Shown: positions 46,401-57,860 of the stretch, in pieces
How the letters are laid out: each line of letters starts with the position of its first letter
Numbering within the stretch: position 1 is the first letter of the stretch
Assembly: GCF_014838735.1 (NCBI RefSeq)
Contig: NZ_JABUXQ010000004.1
Location: forward strand, 1 to 64,000
Direction: 5' to 3'
From: Limosilactobacillus portuensis
GTDB lineage: Bacteria > Bacillota > Bacilli > Lactobacillales > Lactobacillaceae
DNA: 64,000 bases
Notes under the pieces: generated by a model
What the model was told of the DNA's origin: nothing
Seen by the model: only the letters and a program-made list of their open reading frames with translations
Databases searched by the model: none
Translations under genes and position numbers: made by a program

Positions 46401-47299
46401 CCACCACTCATCCGGGCATATTTAACTCCTTGAAACGCGGCTCTGATGTCTCCCCACTGGTCTTGATCCAAACTTGTGATCAAATTACTGATGTGTTCCT
46501 GGTCACCTTTGATAATTTCAGCTGGTTTATCATAACCGAGGTCTGCCATTCGGATACTCAACTCGGCGTAGTCATTCACTAACTGTTCCAAATTATTCTT
46601 AACAACTGGTTTTAACTGTTCCTGATAAAATTTGGTATCCGTAATTGAATCATTTCCCAGGAAATAATTATCAGCTAGTCCTTGTAACCAGTTCTCCGGT
46701 TCTGGTTGAGCATTTGCTGTTTCATATAACTTCAAAACTAGATCATCTAACCCCCGTGCGTCACGGTCATTAGAAAAATTAGTCACCAGTTCACTAAAAC
46801 TTGCCCGCTCGTCACTAGCTTGCTCAAGTGATGATTCATATAGTTTTTCACTAACTTGTTGCCAAATTTCTTCTTGAAGGAGGAGCCGCTCAGTGTCATC
46901 TGTTAATAATCGGAACTGGGGATCTAAATGGATTAAGTAATAGTAGCGTTTAATTAGCTTTAGGCAAAAAGCGTGAATAGTACTAATATCAGCTGTGGCT
47001 AACCGATTAATTTCATTAACCATTTGGCGCTGCTGTTGCTGTTCTTCCGCGTTATGCACTGGCTGACGCACCGCTTCTTGAAGTGCTTCACGAATTTTAT
47101 CCCGCATACTCTTTGCCGCGGCGTCCGTAAAGGTCACCATCAACATTCGATCAACATGAATTCCCTCTCTGATCAATTTAATAGCACGTTCAACTAGGAC
47201 CGCTGTTTTTCCTGACCCTGCTGAGGCAGAAACAAGAATATTCTTTCCGCGATCATCTATTGCCCGTTGTTGACTCGGTGTTGGATTAAATGTTGCCAT
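43439..47299 (-). CDS. addA: ATP-dependent helicase/nuclease subunit A (RexA/AddA)
   Basis: 1286 residues. UvrD-like helicase: Walker A in [34 protein letters not shown] (Walker B), [32 protein letters not shown] and [13 protein letters not shown]. The C-terminal RecB-type nuclease has [21 protein letters not shown] with catalytic Asp and Asp-x-Lys. It processes double-strand ends for RecA loading. The start overlaps the addB stop. Confidence 0.96.
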   Translation of the reverse strand: MATFNPTPSQQRAIDDRGKNILVSASAGSGKTAVLVERAIKLIREGIHVDRMLMVTFTDAAAKSMRDKIREALQEAVRQPVHNAEEQQQQRQMVNEINRLATADISTIHAFCLKLIKRYYYLIHLDPQFRLLTDDTERLLLQEEIWQQVSEKLYESSLEQASDERASFSELVTNFSNDRDARGLDDLVLKLYETANAQPEPENWLQGLADNYFLGNDSITDTKFYQEQLKPVVKNNLEQLVNDYAELSIRMADLGYDKPAEIIKGDQEHISNLITSLDQDQWGDIRAAFQGVKYARMSGGAKKKDPEYETYQSLIKTRNGLKEQLKSLVTDYFEYDEQRFRQIANHAAGILNELSAVTIEFSRAYQQAKLNRHVLEFSDLEHYAYQILTPPADQPDWVTLVNELREHYQEIMIDEYQDTNPLQEKILMQLANPDQQNLFMVGDVKQSIYRFREADPTLFLTKYENYRKGKGGESIVLAENFRSMQNVTGFTNVLFEQLMDRQVGEIDYDKDAHLKYAATYYDENPDNRVTPAEVLLYDANVNPKLPQEDDKLTGELRMVAMRIKQMVANKELIYDKKTQQMRPVQYGDIVLLERTKNINNTLMEQFNELEVPLTVHDVESYFQATEVRVMMALLKIIDNPKQDIPLVAVLRSPIVGLSNKELAFIRLQNRRADFYTALMTCQSNFENHSLQQSSALNPDQLTRLQQKITTFIEQLTEFRQVAQQQTLVNLIWHIYQETGYLDYVGAMPGGQQRQANLHALYERAHTYEQSSFKGLYQFTRFIEKMQEHDQDLGVAPTQLDTNTVNVMTIHGSKGLQFPVVFLINTSHHFNNAAVRENAVVDPNSGVGIKVMDQQRLVYDTPQRQIILNSIQQGERAEDLRVLYVALTRAEQRLVITASFNETRGGQKLVEAWNSWQKAFQSSQQLLGSQLRINAKSFMDWIGLALARYSNQFNAAKLSISGDDITDKGIVLEESPLNTGKKFTGMATEPFFIAKTFTATDVDQQLEKLTSPINVTGDEDLQSLKSLSAEEIDQILAFRYPHEVATKTTAYQSVTDVKRVFEDPDNREMGQWDYEQQRKAKNRGLYLRNDFATPQFIQQGDRSPAATEVGTATHLVFQKLPLDGKEITLAQVRNEIRQLVKDHLINSAVAPFINAEGIAAFFQTDPGRQVIANGQKYHREEPFAMIMNGHELFKEVQAKDDERILIHGIIDGYLETPKGIILVDYKTDHIDPQYREFELAKITGRYRGQLELYRQALNIMKPIPVVQMGLYLVELGEFIPFEIEGRP

Positions 47300-50200
47300 T
47301 ACTCTTTAGTCCTTCCTTCTTTCTTCGCATTATCAAAGTCTTCCTTTGCTTTCTGCGGATCAAGCTGACGATAACGTTGCTGATCTAACATATTGTCAAA
47401 TTGGTAAATATCTTTAAAGTCGCTATAGTCTAGTCCCGTTGCCCGTTTACTTCCCTCAATCAACCGATAAGGATTTAGTTTAACTTGTCCCTCAAGGATT
47501 TTGTCCCCCGCGTCAACAATTAATTGTTTGTTCCATTCCTGAAGCCATTGCAACTGATCGGAAGTAACTAGGAGCGCATCTTTTTTAGCAGAAATGCCAC
47601 CCTTTTTAGTAACTTTTAGTGGATATAAGGCTGACTGATTATCTTGAAGTTTCTGATCGAGCGAGTCGAGGATCGCTGGCTCATTCAAGAGGATTCCCTT
47701 GTATTCATGAGCACTTAACTGTAACTCTTCTAATTCCTTATGTTGGTTTCGTTTCCAATCAAATTTGGGATTACTTAAGTGCAAGTATAATGCCCCAGCA
47801 AGCCGTGCTGTTGGCTCGTCTAGTTCTTGAAGATTGTTTTGTAGACCGTTTAAGTAGGTTAATAGCTGCAAAGAAATACCATAGTATGCTGATGTAAGGT
47901 CAAAGGTATGGTTGCTTGATTTGTAATCAACAACGGTAAGAAAATCACTCGGCTGCAAGAGATCAGTTAGCTGCTCCTTAGGCAAACGATCAATTCTGTC
48001 AATTCGGCCACGCAAATAGATCCGGTTTCCAGAAGCTAATGGGTAGTCTAGCGCTTTCAGATTAACTTGGTTTGGACTGCCAATTCGGCCAAATTGTGCT
48101 TCAGTCTTAAAGGGTCGTGCCTCAGTATATTGGGCTTGTTGACACATTGTTTCAAGCATCGTCGTCACAATAGTTCGTAACTGATGATACTGAAACTTCG
48201 CTTGGGCTGATGATTCTGTTAGTCGGACTAAATCAGGCTGGCTTTTTTCAGCCGTCCGCAACGCTTCATCAATAAATCTTCTCAGTTCCTGTGAATTAGA
48301 TACTAACTCCTTTAATTCAACTTGTTGTTGACGGGTATTATTAATAAACGTCTCCATTGCTTTATGGAAAAAGGTTCCGATCCGATCAGCGGACATCTCA
48401 AGACGATCCCGTTTTTGAAGTTGTAAACCGTACTTTAAGAAATATTCGTACTGATTAATGTAGAAGTTTTGCAACTGTGAGATCGAAGCATACAAAACCC
48501 GTTGCCCACTCTTATTTGGAGTAGCATGAAGATATAAGGCTTGGGCTAACGTTGCTCCAATATCATCCACAATGTTATGGTAATTAAATCCTTGATTTAC
48601 CATTTCTAGGCGCTGTTGAAGCTTCTTTCCTAAAGCATTATCAACAGCATCTGGACTTAGTTGCCACTGCTTTGCTAATAAAATCAAATCCTGTTCAACT
48701 TTTTTCCAAGCTGGTGGCATCTGGACTGGAGTAGCAATTGATTTTTGATCATCCCGTACTTGACGACCTACACGCACCAATTGACTTAAGCTAGCTTCCG
48801 GACTGCTGATAAACTGCTGGGCGTTTTCTCTGCCAACCTTACTAGTTACTAGTGGCGAATTGATAATCGGCCGCTGGAGATAGGCAGCCAAATCGCGCAT
48901 GTATGGTGAAATTGTTAACTCTTTATCATCATTGGTTGCTTGTGGCGCTGTGAAAATTAACTGTTGCTTTGCGGAAAGCATCCCTAAATAATGCACAAAT
49001 GGTTCATTATTCAACTCTGTTATCATGTCAGCCGGTAAGTACTGAAAATCATCGTCTAAATATGGAGCTAAGATCTGCTTATCTTGGTCAGTCAATAATC
49101 CATCGTTTTCGCGCACTTCTGGCATCACATCATCAGTCGAGCCAATCATAAAGACAACCTTTTTGTTTTGACTTTGCACAATTCCAGTTTCGGAAACAAC
49201 CACTTGGTCAAGCGTTGCTGGAATTTGGGAGTATTGAGCTGCTGAAAATCCGGCTTGGATAATCTCATTAAATTTTTCAAGATAATCGTTGATATTATCC
49301 TTGTCCAGACGATCTTTTCCAAGAATCTCAACATATTCTTGGAGAATCTGACAAAATTTTTCCCAAACTTGTTGCGGCTGACGTGCCAAATCAAGATCAC
49401 GAGTACTCTGGTATTGTTGCCATTGATATAGTCGTTCAGTAACCCCATTTTGTTGCAAGAAGTTAAACAGCGTCGTTGCTAACTCTTGGCCTGATTCTAC
49501 TTTCTTTAGTTGGCTTAAGAACGGCACAATTATTTCAGTAACATAATTATGAACAATCGATAATTGCTGGTTTAATTGTTCTACTCGTGATGCGGTTGCT
49601 TTTTCTCGCTGATCATCGGCATCTTTAACAGTCCATAGATCTGGTTTTATCCAATCCTGTTTCCCGCGAATTGCCTGCTTTAAACACCAATTTTCGGTGG
49701 TAAAGACTGCTTCTTGGAAAATCTTAATTGGCATTAAATCACCAGTCGCTAATCGTGGTACCAATAACCACGTCTTCAGCAGCTGCATAATATCCCCTAA
49801 TTGATATCCTCGTTTGTCAATACTAAGCAACGTGCTTAATAGGATTACAAGCGGATGCTGATCCATTTTGCGCTCATGATCATCAAAAACCGGTACCTGA
49901 TTTTGTGCAAAGATCGGTGCGATCATGTTTTGATAACCGTCAAGGTGACGAGTCAAAACTAAGAAATCTCGGTACCGATACTTGCCAGTAGCAACCATCT
50001 GCCTAATTTTGGTAGCAACTTTTTCTAATTCTTCACGACGATTTGCCATTGTATAAAACTGAACCGTCGAAGGAACTGTTAACCGGCTGATTTCTGTTGT
50101 TGAAATTGGTCCTGCTGCATATCGCTTAAAGTAATGGTCAACTTCTTGAAGATCATCATTAACTCGCGGGTGTGTTGCAAACCACACATTCGGCTGGAGT

Positions 50201-51081
50201 TTAATCTGTTGTGGAGCCTGCTGAGCCAGCTTCCAGAGACGTCGATAAACCATCGCTGAGGAATAAAACAAATCATTTTCAGCAGGAATTTCACTCGGAC
50301 TAGGATGATTCTGATCAGGATAACCCCGGTCGAGAACTAGTGAAACCATTGTGGCTGCCCCATTTTCTACTAAAGCATCAACTATTTGTTGTTCGCTTGC
50401 AGTAAATTGTGCAAATCGATCAATAAAGAAGTGCATGTGACGGACTTCTTTATTAGTTTGCAAATACTTAACCAACTGCGAATAAAGTTCATTATTTCCC
50501 AGGAAATTTTGCTGAAGTTGTTTCTCATAAGCATGGTAAATAATCTCAATATCATGCATCTTGGTTAACCAGACGCGGTTAGCTCCTGATGATTGATCTT
50601 GCTGAATTTGACCCAGTATCATTGAAAAATCATCTGCTGAAATATTGGCACCCTTTAATTCTTCTAATTGCTCCGTCAGTTTCTGAATAAAACCAAAACC
50701 CGGTCGCTTAATTTCACTTGCATAAAGGTGTAGTTCTTTTGCATACTCCTGGGCTACTTGGGATGTCAACATAGTCATTCCAATCTTAGAGATCCGTGGC
50801 GTTTGAAATGCTGGTGTATCACGTAAGAGGAACCATGCTAATCGACTAAAGGATAGTACCTGAAGCTTTTCTGAGGCAAAGCGTTGGTCATTATCAAGGC
50901 CCATCCGCTTTCGTAACCCTGCTAAAATATTTATTTCCGTTTCAAATTTAATATGGTTAGGAACCAAGTAGAAAAACCGGTCTTCAGCTGAGACCTTCTT
51001 CATTTGGTCAGCCAGTTGATCGATCATTACCTGTTCATGATCCATTGCACGAGTGCCTAAAACAAAGCCTAGAGTTCCCAT
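47299..51081 (-). CDS. addB: ATP-dependent nuclease subunit B (RexB/AddB)
   Basis: About 1260 residues from ATG 51079-51081 behind AAAGGATGG; the frame is open for 35 more codons without a site. It starts [16 protein letters not shown], where AddB of Bacillus has a Walker A; the lysine motif is missing, as in streptococcal/lactobacillus RexB. The C-terminal nuclease [16 protein letters not shown] is intact, and the Cys residues of the AddB iron-sulfur site are not evident. Partner of AddA in recombination repair. Confidence 0.94.
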   Translation of the reverse strand: MGTLGFVLGTRAMDHEQVMIDQLADQMKKVSAEDRFFYLVPNHIKFETEINILAGLRKRMGLDNDQRFASEKLQVLSFSRLAWFLLRDTPAFQTPRISKIGMTMLTSQVAQEYAKELHLYASEIKRPGFGFIQKLTEQLEELKGANISADDFSMILGQIQQDQSSGANRVWLTKMHDIEIIYHAYEKQLQQNFLGNNELYSQLVKYLQTNKEVRHMHFFIDRFAQFTASEQQIVDALVENGAATMVSLVLDRGYPDQNHPSPSEIPAENDLFYSSAMVYRRLWKLAQQAPQQIKLQPNVWFATHPRVNDDLQEVDHYFKRYAAGPISTTEISRLTVPSTVQFYTMANRREELEKVATKIRQMVATGKYRYRDFLVLTRHLDGYQNMIAPIFAQNQVPVFDDHERKMDQHPLVILLSTLLSIDKRGYQLGDIMQLLKTWLLVPRLATGDLMPIKIFQEAVFTTENWCLKQAIRGKQDWIKPDLWTVKDADDQREKATASRVEQLNQQLSIVHNYVTEIIVPFLSQLKKVESGQELATTLFNFLQQNGVTERLYQWQQYQSTRDLDLARQPQQVWEKFCQILQEYVEILGKDRLDKDNINDYLEKFNEIIQAGFSAAQYSQIPATLDQVVVSETGIVQSQNKKVVFMIGSTDDVMPEVRENDGLLTDQDKQILAPYLDDDFQYLPADMITELNNEPFVHYLGMLSAKQQLIFTAPQATNDDKELTISPYMRDLAAYLQRPIINSPLVTSKVGRENAQQFISSPEASLSQLVRVGRQVRDDQKSIATPVQMPPAWKKVEQDLILLAKQWQLSPDAVDNALGKKLQQRLEMVNQGFNYHNIVDDIGATLAQALYLHATPNKSGQRVLYASISQLQNFYINQYEYFLKYGLQLQKRDRLEMSADRIGTFFHKAMETFINNTRQQQVELKELVSNSQELRRFIDEALRTAEKSQPDLVRLTESSAQAKFQYHQLRTIVTTMLETMCQQAQYTEARPFKTEAQFGRIGSPNQVNLKALDYPLASGNRIYLRGRIDRIDRLPKEQLTDLLQPSDFLTVVDYKSSNHTFDLTSAYYGISLQLLTYLNGLQNNLQELDEPTARLAGALYLHLSNPKFDWKRNQHKELEELQLSAHEYKGILLNEPAILDSLDQKLQDNQSALYPLKVTKKGGISAKKDALLVTSDQLQWLQEWNKQLIVDAGDKILEGQVKLNPYRLIEGSKRATGLDYSDFKDIYQFDNMLDQQRYRQLDPQKAKEDFDNAKKEGRTKE

Positions 51082-51204
51082 GATGATCCATCCTTTTCGC
51101 ATAAATTCAGATTTTATTTTACCATAGACATCGAACAAATGTTTAGGTAAGTTATTTAAAAAAGGAGCAGTCCATATTAGTAGCAAGGTCCCACTCCAAA
51201 ATTT

Positions 51205-51972
51205 TTATAAGTATGCCTGCTTAAAGAAGATGACCGCTTGAATTAAGGCAAGTAATGCAATCACCCAGCGCATCAGCTTAGCAGGGATATAACGTAAAAC
51301 AATTGGTCCTAAATAACCACCAATAAACATTCCCACCGCCATTGGAATTGCGTCCCACCAATAAATTTTTGATGTAAACGAATAGATAATCAAGGCAACA
51401 AGATTAGTAAAACCACAAACTGCATTTTTGATTGCGTTTGCTACTAGAAAGTCCTCATCACTCAGGTATGTTAATAATACTAGAATCACAATTCCACTTG
51501 CGGCACCAAAGTAGCCTGCATACCCTCCAACAACTACCAGAAGAAAAATGTACAAACTCTTTAGCCATTGGGGTTTCTGTTTAGTTAAGTCGGGTTGGTG
51601 CTTCCCTGAAATTAAAATCATTGCACCCGCAATTAAGATAAAGAACGGAACCACCCGTTCAAAAACCTTCCCCGGAAAAGCAAGTAAAAGGAAGCAGCCA
51701 ATAATTGAACCGATCACAGTAAAGGAACCATAGATCCATACCTGACGCCAGTGGCCATGAAGTTCCCTTCCAGACGCAAATACTGCGCCAAGACTATTCC
51801 AAATCAGTGCTGCATCATTTGTCACATTGGCATAAACTGGGGCTACACCAACACTCAAAAGGAGTGGATATGATGCCAGCGAAGCAAAAGAAGCTGCTGA
51901 AGCTAAGATTCCCGCAACAACACCGCCAAGTAATAAGTAAATTAACGTTCCAATCGATGGAATTCCTGCCAT
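51205..51972 (-). CDS. TauE/SafE family membrane transporter
   Basis: 255 residues with 8 hydrophobic segments. VAGILASAASFASLASYPLLL and GGYAGYFGAASGIVILVLL form the duplicated TauE signature. The family exports sulfite or organosulfonates, or moves other small anions; the substrate is unknown. ATG behind AGGGAGAG. Probably monocistronic. Confidence 0.88.
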   Translation of the reverse strand: MAGIPSIGTLIYLLLGGVVAGILASAASFASLASYPLLLSVGVAPVYANVTNDAALIWNSLGAVFASGRELHGHWRQVWIYGSFTVIGSIIGCFLLLAFPGKVFERVVPFFILIAGAMILISGKHQPDLTKQKPQWLKSLYIFLLVVVGGYAGYFGAASGIVILVLLTYLSDEDFLVANAIKNAVCGFTNLVALIIYSFTSKIYWWDAIPMAVGMFIGGYLGPIVLRYIPAKLMRWVIALLALIQAVIFFKQAYL

Positions 51973-52005
51973 TTTTCTCTCCCTATCAAACTAACTTATA
52001 AAATC

Positions 52006-53484
52006 TTACAGAATCGGCGATAGCAGTCGTGAAAACGTCTGTTTAAACCGCAGCCACCGCGATTGGCTAGCAAACATTTCTGGAGTAATCACCCTTGAAC
52101 TACGGATATCATTGACAAAGATTTGCTCTAGCTTATCCGTCATATCGCGATCGTAAATAAAGGAATTAATCTCGAAATTTAACTTAAAACTTCTGAAATC
52201 AAGGTTTGCAGACCCAACACTTGCCATTCTGCCATCAATCATAATCGTTTTGGCATGCAAAAAGCCTTTTTCGTAAAAGTAAATAGTAATACCATGATTT
52301 GCTAATACCCGAGCGTAATATTGGGTTGCTCGGTAAACAAATGGATGATCTGGTTTACATGGAATCATTATCCTGACATCTACTCCCGAATGAGCAGCCA
52401 CTTGAAGCGCATCGATCACACTATCATCTGGAATTAAATATGGTGTTTGGATCCAAATATGATCAGTCGCCGCGTTAATTAACCGCAGATAACCTAATTT
52501 AATGTTTTCCTGTGGTGATTCTGGACCACTAGAAACAATCTGCAGCGATGTTTCATTCTTAAGTTGATTCTTATCTAATTTAATTTCAGGGAAGAACCGC
52601 CGAAAATGCTTAATTCGGCTTTCTTGATGTTTGACTGAAGCATTCCAGTCACGAATAAACCGTTGTTGCAGGCTATATACGCCACCACCAATAATTCGGA
52701 GATGAGTATCACGCCACGGGCCGAACTTCTTCACCCGCCCGAGATATTGATCACCAACATTAAAACCACCAACATAGCCAATCTTGCCGTCGATTACAAC
52801 AATTTTTCGGTGATCACGGTAATTCAACCGAAAATCAATAAAGTTGCTATGGGTCATCAAGAATGGTGTTGCATAGCCACCACGCTTACGAAGGCCGTTA
52901 TAGAAATCAGCACGAACCCCCATCGAACCCCATGAATCATAAAGCACACGAACCTCTACACCCTCTGCTGCTTTCTGCTCTAACAAGGTTCGCAATTCAT
53001 TTCCGATCTGGTCATTATAGATTGTATAAAATTCAATATTAATGCTCTTTTGGGCTGCTTCAATGTCAGCAAAAAGTTGTTGGAATAGTTTATCACCATC
53101 TACATAAACTTTGACATTATTGTGACGAGTTAAGAAGGCATTATCTAAACTTTGAAAAAGCATTACCGTCCGTCGATACATCTGAGCAGTTGAATGCTTA
53201 GGCTTCGGCATGTTTTGAAACTGAACCTTTTGCCGATCAACTGCCTGCTTTAGTTTTAACTGTGTCTGCGATTTAATCCTCTCTAACCGCCGCTGTGGCA
53301 ACTTTCGACCAAGAAACGCATAAATAATGAAACCAACTACCGGTAGTAAAAGCAGCACAAGCAACCATGCCCAAGTTGCAGCAATATCCCGTTTTTCTCT
53401 AAAAACTGTAAATAGTGCCGCAATTTCGTTAATAACAACGATTGCTAGCAACAGCCATTTAATAACACTCCACGTTAGTATCAA
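52006..53484 (-). CDS. cls: cardiolipin synthase
   Basis: 492 residues from a TTG behind GGGGGTG. Two N-terminal membrane segments, then two phospholipase D motifs: HRKIVVIDGKIGYVGGFN and HAKTIMIDGRMASVGSAN, both with His, Lys and Asp. It condenses two phosphatidylglycerols to cardiolipin and glycerol. The paralogue at 59076 is broken, so this may be the only working copy in the window. Confidence 0.94.
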   Translation of the reverse strand: MILTWSVIKWLLLAIVVINEIAALFTVFREKRDIAATWAWLLVLLLLPVVGFIIYAFLGRKLPQRRLERIKSQTQLKLKQAVDRQKVQFQNMPKPKHSTAQMYRRTVMLFQSLDNAFLTRHNNVKVYVDGDKLFQQLFADIEAAQKSINIEFYTIYNDQIGNELRTLLEQKAAEGVEVRVLYDSWGSMGVRADFYNGLRKRGGYATPFLMTHSNFIDFRLNYRDHRKIVVIDGKIGYVGGFNVGDQYLGRVKKFGPWRDTHLRIIGGGVYSLQQRFIRDWNASVKHQESRIKHFRRFFPEIKLDKNQLKNETSLQIVSSGPESPQENIKLGYLRLINAATDHIWIQTPYLIPDDSVIDALQVAAHSGVDVRIMIPCKPDHPFVYRATQYYARVLANHGITIYFYEKGFLHAKTIMIDGRMASVGSANLDFRSFKLNFEINSFIYDRDMTDKLEQIFVNDIRSSRVITPEMFASQSRWLRFKQTFSRLLSPIL

Positions 53485-53612
53485 TTACGGCACCCCCTTT
53501 TTGTCTCCTTAATTCTAACTCATTAAAATTAGATAACCAATGGCCACTCCAAAGATTTTCTTTTTGTTTTATAATATAGCCAATTTATTAATGAATTGAG
53601 GTTAACCTAACT

Positions 53613-54191
53613 ATGTCAACAATTTATCTTCGACGCGCTAAATTAGCAGATTTAAACACCATTATGGAAATTATCGAAGAGGCTCGTATAGCGCTTAAAG
53701 AAGCAGATAATCCACAATGGCAAGATGGCCATCCTGATCGGGCAATGATTAGTCGTGATATTTCCCAGGAAATAAGTTGGGTTCTCATCGTAAACAATCG
53801 AATTGCTGGAACCGCGGTTCTCCAACTTGCTCCTGAACCTTCATACCAGAATATTAGTAACGGTCAGTGGAGCCATCCTCACGCTCCATACGCCACAATT
53901 CATCGGGTCGCTATTTCCAGTAGCTATCGCGGTCAAGGCCTTGCTAAGTTTCTGTTTAGTAATTTAATTACTGTTGGTCAACTCCAAGGACGTAATGACT
54001 TCCGCCTTGATACACACGAAAAGAATAAACAAATGCAAAGGTTGGCTCGCAATTTGGGCTTCGTTCGTTGTGGCAACGTTACTGTTAATGACAAAAACGA
54101 CCCAAGACGGCTTGCCTTTGAACTAAATCTCAATCATGGCTACAAAGTTACAAGAATTACTAACGACTTTATGAAAGGACTGCTAAAATAG
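53613..54191 (+). CDS. GNAT-family N-acetyltransferase
   Basis: 192 residues. The acetyl-CoA site IHRVAISSSYRGQGLAKFLF (motif A, R-x-x-G-Q-G-L) and LARNLGFVRCGNVTV (motif B) identify the fold. TIYLRRAKLADLNTIMEIIEE is the N-terminal strand. Target unknown; it precedes a small coiled-coil protein gene on the same strand by 38 bases. Confidence 0.88.
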   Translation: MSTIYLRRAKLADLNTIMEIIEEARIALKEADNPQWQDGHPDRAMISRDISQEISWVLIVNNRIAGTAVLQLAPEPSYQNISNGQWSHPHAPYATIHRVAISSSYRGQGLAKFLFSNLITVGQLQGRNDFRLDTHEKNKQMQRLARNLGFVRCGNVTVNDKNDPRRLAFELNLNHGYKVTRITNDFMKGLLK

Positions 54192-54229
54192 AAAGTGTAA
54201 GATATAACTTTACTTATAGGAGGGATTTT

Positions 54230-54511
54230 ATGCAGTACGCAAAAAATGATCTTGGTCATTTAGTTCGCCAACACAATGAACTAGTCAATAAGATCCAAAA
54301 GATTCATCCAGAAATCGAACAACTTAGTAAGCGGATTGGCTTAAAGCCAGATGATGACTTCTGGAAGATGTACTTAAACCAACAATGGCTGCCTACTAGT
54401 ACAGCAATCCAAAGTCGCCTCTTTAGGCTTCAAAAAGAATTTTTTGATCTCGGTGAACGAGCTGGATTGATTGAAATTAAGATCAACCAACTAAAAAAGA
54501 ACGCTGCTTAA
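54230..54511 (+). CDS. small coiled-coil protein of unknown function
   Basis: 93 residues from ATG behind ATAGGAGG. Mostly helical (HLVRQHNELVNKIQKIHPEIEQLSKRI, LFRLQKEFFDLGERAGLIEIK). No membrane segment. No family recognised; lies between the acetyltransferase and a terminator. Confidence 0.7.
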   Translation: MQYAKNDLGHLVRQHNELVNKIQKIHPEIEQLSKRIGLKPDDDFWKMYLNQQWLPTSTAIQSRLFRLQKEFFDLGERAGLIEIKINQLKKNAA

Positions 54512-54541
54512 TTAGCACTTAAAATAATAAAAGAATAAAAC

Positions 54542-54585
54542 GACGGGGCTAGAAAATGATATACTTTTCTAACCCCGTCATTTTA
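54542..54585. terminator. bidirectional terminator
   Basis: GACGGGGCTAGAAAA pairs with CTTTTCTAACCCCGTC, followed by T-rich DNA on both strands. It separates convergent genes at 54230 and 54587. Confidence 0.85.
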
Positions 54586-54586
54586 A

Positions 54587-54937
54587 TTACAAAGAAAGAC
54601 TCACTCGCAATCCATGATTAACCTTTTTCATTACCAAAGCATCAAGGTGATCAATCCGATCCATTAGTCGTTGCTTATCAATCGTCCGAACTTGTTCCAG
54701 CAAAACAACTGAATTTCGGGGAATCCCGGTTACTTCAGCCGTCAGTGGAACGTGTGTCGGCATTGGCTTCTTTTGTGAATGCGTGGTGATTGGTGCCACA
54801 ATAACGGTCGTGCTAAAGTGGTTGCCGATATCATTTTGAACAATCAAAACCGGTCGTTGCCCTCCTTGTTCCGAACCCACTACCGGTGAAAGATCGGCAT
54901 AAAAAATGTCCCCTCGTTTTACTTCTTTTGCCTTCAT
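54587..54937 (-). CDS. MazF/PemK-family endoribonuclease toxin
   Basis: 116 residues. VKRGDIFYADLSPVVGSEQGGQRPVLIVQND holds the conserved Arg, and VIVAPITTHSQ the Thr of the active site (NdoA type, single-strand mRNA cleavage). ATG behind AAGGAG. No MazE-like antitoxin gene lies upstream, where it normally is: the space to clpL is about 100 bases. The antitoxin may be elsewhere. Confidence 0.88.
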   Translation of the reverse strand: MKAKEVKRGDIFYADLSPVVGSEQGGQRPVLIVQNDIGNHFSTTVIVAPITTHSQKKPMPTHVPLTAEVTGIPRNSVVLLEQVRTIDKQRLMDRIDHLDALVMKKVNHGLRVSLSL

Positions 54938-55041
54938 TCGGTAAATTTCTCCTTAGGTTTATCATCGTTATAGTTTCATTTTAAAAAGAAAAAAGATAGG
55001 AAACAAGTTCCCTATCTTCTTTCCTCATCAAAGCCTAATGA

Positions 55042-57240
55042 CTACTTGTCGTCTTCAGCTTTTTTATCGTTATCTTCGTCTTTGTCAGCTTTTTCTGACT
55101 TGTATTGGTCACTGTCATCCTTGGCAGCATCCTTAGCATCAACGATTACTAACTTACCATCCTTCATTTCAGCAACCAAGTGCTTTGCATCAAGGTGGTC
55201 AAGGTAGTAATCAGTTACCTTGTCACGAATTTCACGTTCGATAACCCGGCGAAGTGGACGAGCACCCATTGCTTCATCATAACCTTCATCAATAAGGTAT
55301 TGCTTTGCAGTTGGGGTAACCTTAACGTCCATTCCCTTCTTAGCCAAAGTCTTGTTAACATCTGCTAACATCAAGTCAACAATCTTCTTCAAGTCTTCTT
55401 TAGTTAAACTGTGGAATTCAACAATTGCGTTGAACCGGTTCAAGAATTCTGGACGGAAGTAATTAGTTAACTTCTTAATCAAGTCTTCTTCATCGTTGTC
55501 GTTACCTAACTTAACTGGAGCATCATTGGAGTATCCAGCGTTTGAGGTTGCGATAATTACCGTGTTCTTGAAGTCGATAGTGTTTCCTTGACCATCAGTT
55601 AAACGACCATCATCAAGAACTTGGAGCAAGAGGGTAATAACTTGAGGGTTAGCCTTTTCAATTTCATCTAACAAGATGATTGAGTAAGGGTGACGACGAA
55701 CTTTTTCAGTTAAGGTATTGCCATTGTCATCATAACCAACATAACCAGCAGTTGCACCGATTAACTTAGAAACGGCTGTCCGGTCTGAGTATTCTGACAT
55801 ATCCAAACGAATAATGTCATTCTTGCTACCAAACATGTCGAGAGCTAATTGCTTTGCAAGTTCAGTCTTACCAACACCAGTAGGACCAACGAAGAGGAAA
55901 CTGCCAATTGGTGAGTCGCCTTCATCAAATCCAGCACGGTTACGACGAATAGCTCTAGCTACTGCTTCAACAGCCTTATCTTGACCAATGACTTTGCCTT
56001 CAAGCCGCTTGTCCATGTCCTTCAACCGTTCAACATCGCTAGCACCAATCTTAGAAACTGGAATACCAGTCATTTGTTCTACAGCGTTAGCAATATCTTC
56101 AGGGGTTGCAGTAACCTTGTCATTTTCGGAGCCTTCCTTTAATTGCTTTTCGAGATCAGCAATCTTCTCCTTAGCAGCTTGAGCAGTCTTGTAGTCTTCC
56201 TTCTTGGCTGCTTCCTTTTGCTTCTTCTTTTCGTTTTCGATGTCTTTTTCAATTTGCTTTGCATCGTGTGCTGGGTGCTTAGCAGCTAAGTGAGCAGCAG
56301 TCATATCTACTAAGTCAATTGCCTTGTCAGGTAATGACCGTTGTGGCATGTATTGAACTGAGTAGTCAACTGCAGCTTGAAGAACATCATCTGGCAACTT
56401 AACGTTGTGGTGACGTTCATACAAGTCACGAATTCCCTTTAGGATAGCAATTGTATCAGCCTTGCTTGGAGCGTTAACTGTTACTGGGTTAAACCGCCGT
56501 GCCAAAGCTGCATCCTTCATAATTGTGTTTCGGTATTCATCCTGAGTAGTTGCACCAATAACGGTAATTTCACCTCGTGATAGTGCTGGCTTCATGATAT
56601 CAGACATACCCTTAGAGCCATCAGCATCACCAGCAGAACCAGCGCCAATGATTTGGTGAATTTCATCGAAGAAGAGGATAATATTGCCAGCCTTCTTCAC
56701 TTCATCAATCAACTTTTGCATGTTCTCTTCGAAACTACCACGATATTGAGTACCAGCTTCAAGACTAGAAACATCGATACTAATAATTTCCTTATCCTTA
56801 ATGGCTGCTGGAACATCACCAGATACGATTGCTTGAGCAAGTCCTTCTACAACAGCAGTCTTACCAACACCAGCATCACCAACTAATACTGGATTATTCT
56901 TAGTCCGCCGACTTAAAATTTCAGCAGTTTCTTGAATTTCTTTATTCCGTCCAATAACTGGATCAAGTTCGTGACGACGAGCTTCTTCAGTTAGGTTCCG
57001 TCCTAACTTATATAAGATGCTTTCCTTACCTTCATTAGGTTGTGGCCCTGGTTGTTGTGGAGCAGCCCCACCAGGTAGCTTGCCGGTCTGACGATATTGA
57101 GCAAATTCTTCAGGAGTAACTTCTCTACCATTAATGAGGTAGCGGCGGTTATCAGAATTGAGACCATTCATTCCACCCATTAATTGGTTAAAAATGTCGT
57201 TCATGTCTCCGTCAAATGGGTTCATTGGATTTTGTGCCAT
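55042..57240 (-). CDS. clpL: ClpL-type AAA+ chaperone/unfoldase
   Basis: 732 residues. The N-terminus [18 protein letters not shown] with [19 protein letters not shown] is ClpL-like and lacks the ClpE zinc finger and the repeated ClpC N-domain. First AAA module: [13 protein letters not shown] and [17 protein letters not shown]-like coiled coil at about 320-370 follows. Second AAA module: [23 protein letters not shown] and [10 protein letters not shown]. The acidic tail is rich in Lys, Asp and Glu. It aids heat and acid tolerance in lactobacilli. Neither a CtsR nor a CIRCE box was seen upstream; a TATAAT lies at 57301-57306. Confidence 0.88.
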   Translation of the reverse strand: MAQNPMNPFDGDMNDIFNQLMGGMNGLNSDNRRYLINGREVTPEEFAQYRQTGKLPGGAAPQQPGPQPNEGKESILYKLGRNLTEEARRHELDPVIGRNKEIQETAEILSRRTKNNPVLVGDAGVGKTAVVEGLAQAIVSGDVPAAIKDKEIISIDVSSLEAGTQYRGSFEENMQKLIDEVKKAGNIILFFDEIHQIIGAGSAGDADGSKGMSDIMKPALSRGEITVIGATTQDEYRNTIMKDAALARRFNPVTVNAPSKADTIAILKGIRDLYERHHNVKLPDDVLQAAVDYSVQYMPQRSLPDKAIDLVDMTAAHLAAKHPAHDAKQIEKDIENEKKKQKEAAKKEDYKTAQAAKEKIADLEKQLKEGSENDKVTATPEDIANAVEQMTGIPVSKIGASDVERLKDMDKRLEGKVIGQDKAVEAVARAIRRNRAGFDEGDSPIGSFLFVGPTGVGKTELAKQLALDMFGSKNDIIRLDMSEYSDRTAVSKLIGATAGYVGYDDNGNTLTEKVRRHPYSIILLDEIEKANPQVITLLLQVLDDGRLTDGQGNTIDFKNTVIIATSNAGYSNDAPVKLGNDNDEEDLIKKLTNYFRPEFLNRFNAIVEFHSLTKEDLKKIVDLMLADVNKTLAKKGMDVKVTPTAKQYLIDEGYDEAMGARPLRRVIEREIRDKVTDYYLDHLDAKHLVAEMKDGKLVIVDAKDAAKDDSDQYKSEKADKDEDNDKKAEDDK

Positions 57241-57343
57241 AAGTACATTCCTCCCTTAATTTCCTTTAATCAAATTAATAAAAAATTTATTGTTATGTTT
57301 ATTATAGGTGCTTTCATATCTCGAAGCTAATATAACGCATTAT

Positions 57344-57565
57344 CTATGTTAAATAGTGTTCCTCTAATTCTTTCAGGACCTCCCACATATGTTTATGCTG
57401 TGCCTGAGCTAAAGCATCCAAATCCCTTAAATTCAGTGGCGTTGCGCTCGACTGTGGCTTATTAAAGGATTTATGTAAAGTGGTGTAACCGTATCCGGAA
57501 CGTTTTGATACCTGATAAATCGTTAAGTTATGGACTTCCAAGTACTGTTTAATATTAATCCGCAT
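57344..57565 (-). CDS. small helix-turn-helix protein upstream of clpL
   Basis: 73 residues from ATG behind AAAGGAAG. MRINIKQYLEVHNLTIYQVSKRSGYGYTTLHKSFNK looks like an XRE/Cro-type HTH, followed by a short helical tail (LDALAQAQHKHMWEVLKEL). Its own promoter carries two short palindromes, which suggests autoregulation. It lies on the same strand as clpL and about 100 bases upstream, so it may control clpL. No named family. Confidence 0.7.
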   Translation of the reverse strand: MRINIKQYLEVHNLTIYQVSKRSGYGYTTLHKSFNKPQSSATPLNLRDLDALAQAQHKHMWEVLKELEEHYLT

Positions 57566-57589
57566 ATTTTCACTTCCTTTACATTAATA

Positions 57590-57621
57590 ATTATATCACA
57601 TTTGTGGTATAACACAAGTGT
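57590..57621 (-). promoter_or_regulatory. promoter of the small HTH gene with twin palindromes
   Basis: -35 TTGTGT (57612-57617), 16-base spacer, -10 TATAAT (57590-57595). ACACTTGTGT (57612-57621) and CACAAATGTG (57597-57606) are centred 15 bases apart and cover the -35 and spacer. Confidence 0.7.
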
Positions 57622-57658
57622 GGAGTATCAAAAAATCCAAAAAAATTTTAAAAAGTTA

Positions 57659-57860
57659 TTGACTTTGATTAAAAATGAATTAGAATATTAGTAATCTTTT
57701 AATCAATTGAGGAATGAATAATTTAGTATCCTTGTAATCCCTTTTCTTTTGTGTGCTAACATTCCATTCCCAGATGTTCCCCAAGCGTCTGGAAATTACT
57801 ACTTTACTCATTCCAATTCAGTAAAGAGGCTGGGAATTACCCCAGTCTCTTTACTATTTT
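57659..57860 (+). ncRNA. candidate small RNA in the 57566-58021 gap
   Basis: A promoter-like TTGACT (57659-57664), 16 bases, TAGAAT (57681-57686) is followed by about 170 bases without a credible ORF. A further hairpin (CCAGATG/CGTCTGG, about 57771-57792) and a terminator at 57820-57860 complete the unit. The rest of the gap (57861-58021) looks like an upstream region of osmC. Confidence 0.4.
57820..57860 (+). terminator. Rho-independent terminator
   Basis: AGTAAAGAGGCTGGG pairs with CCCAGTCTCTTTACT (one mismatch), then ATTTT. No coding gene precedes it on the plus strand. Confidence 0.8.

Noticed and set aside
55042-57240. Assignment as ClpE or ClpC
   Set aside because: No N-terminal zinc finger (ClpE) and no double N-domain (ClpC); the N-terminus is ClpL-like.
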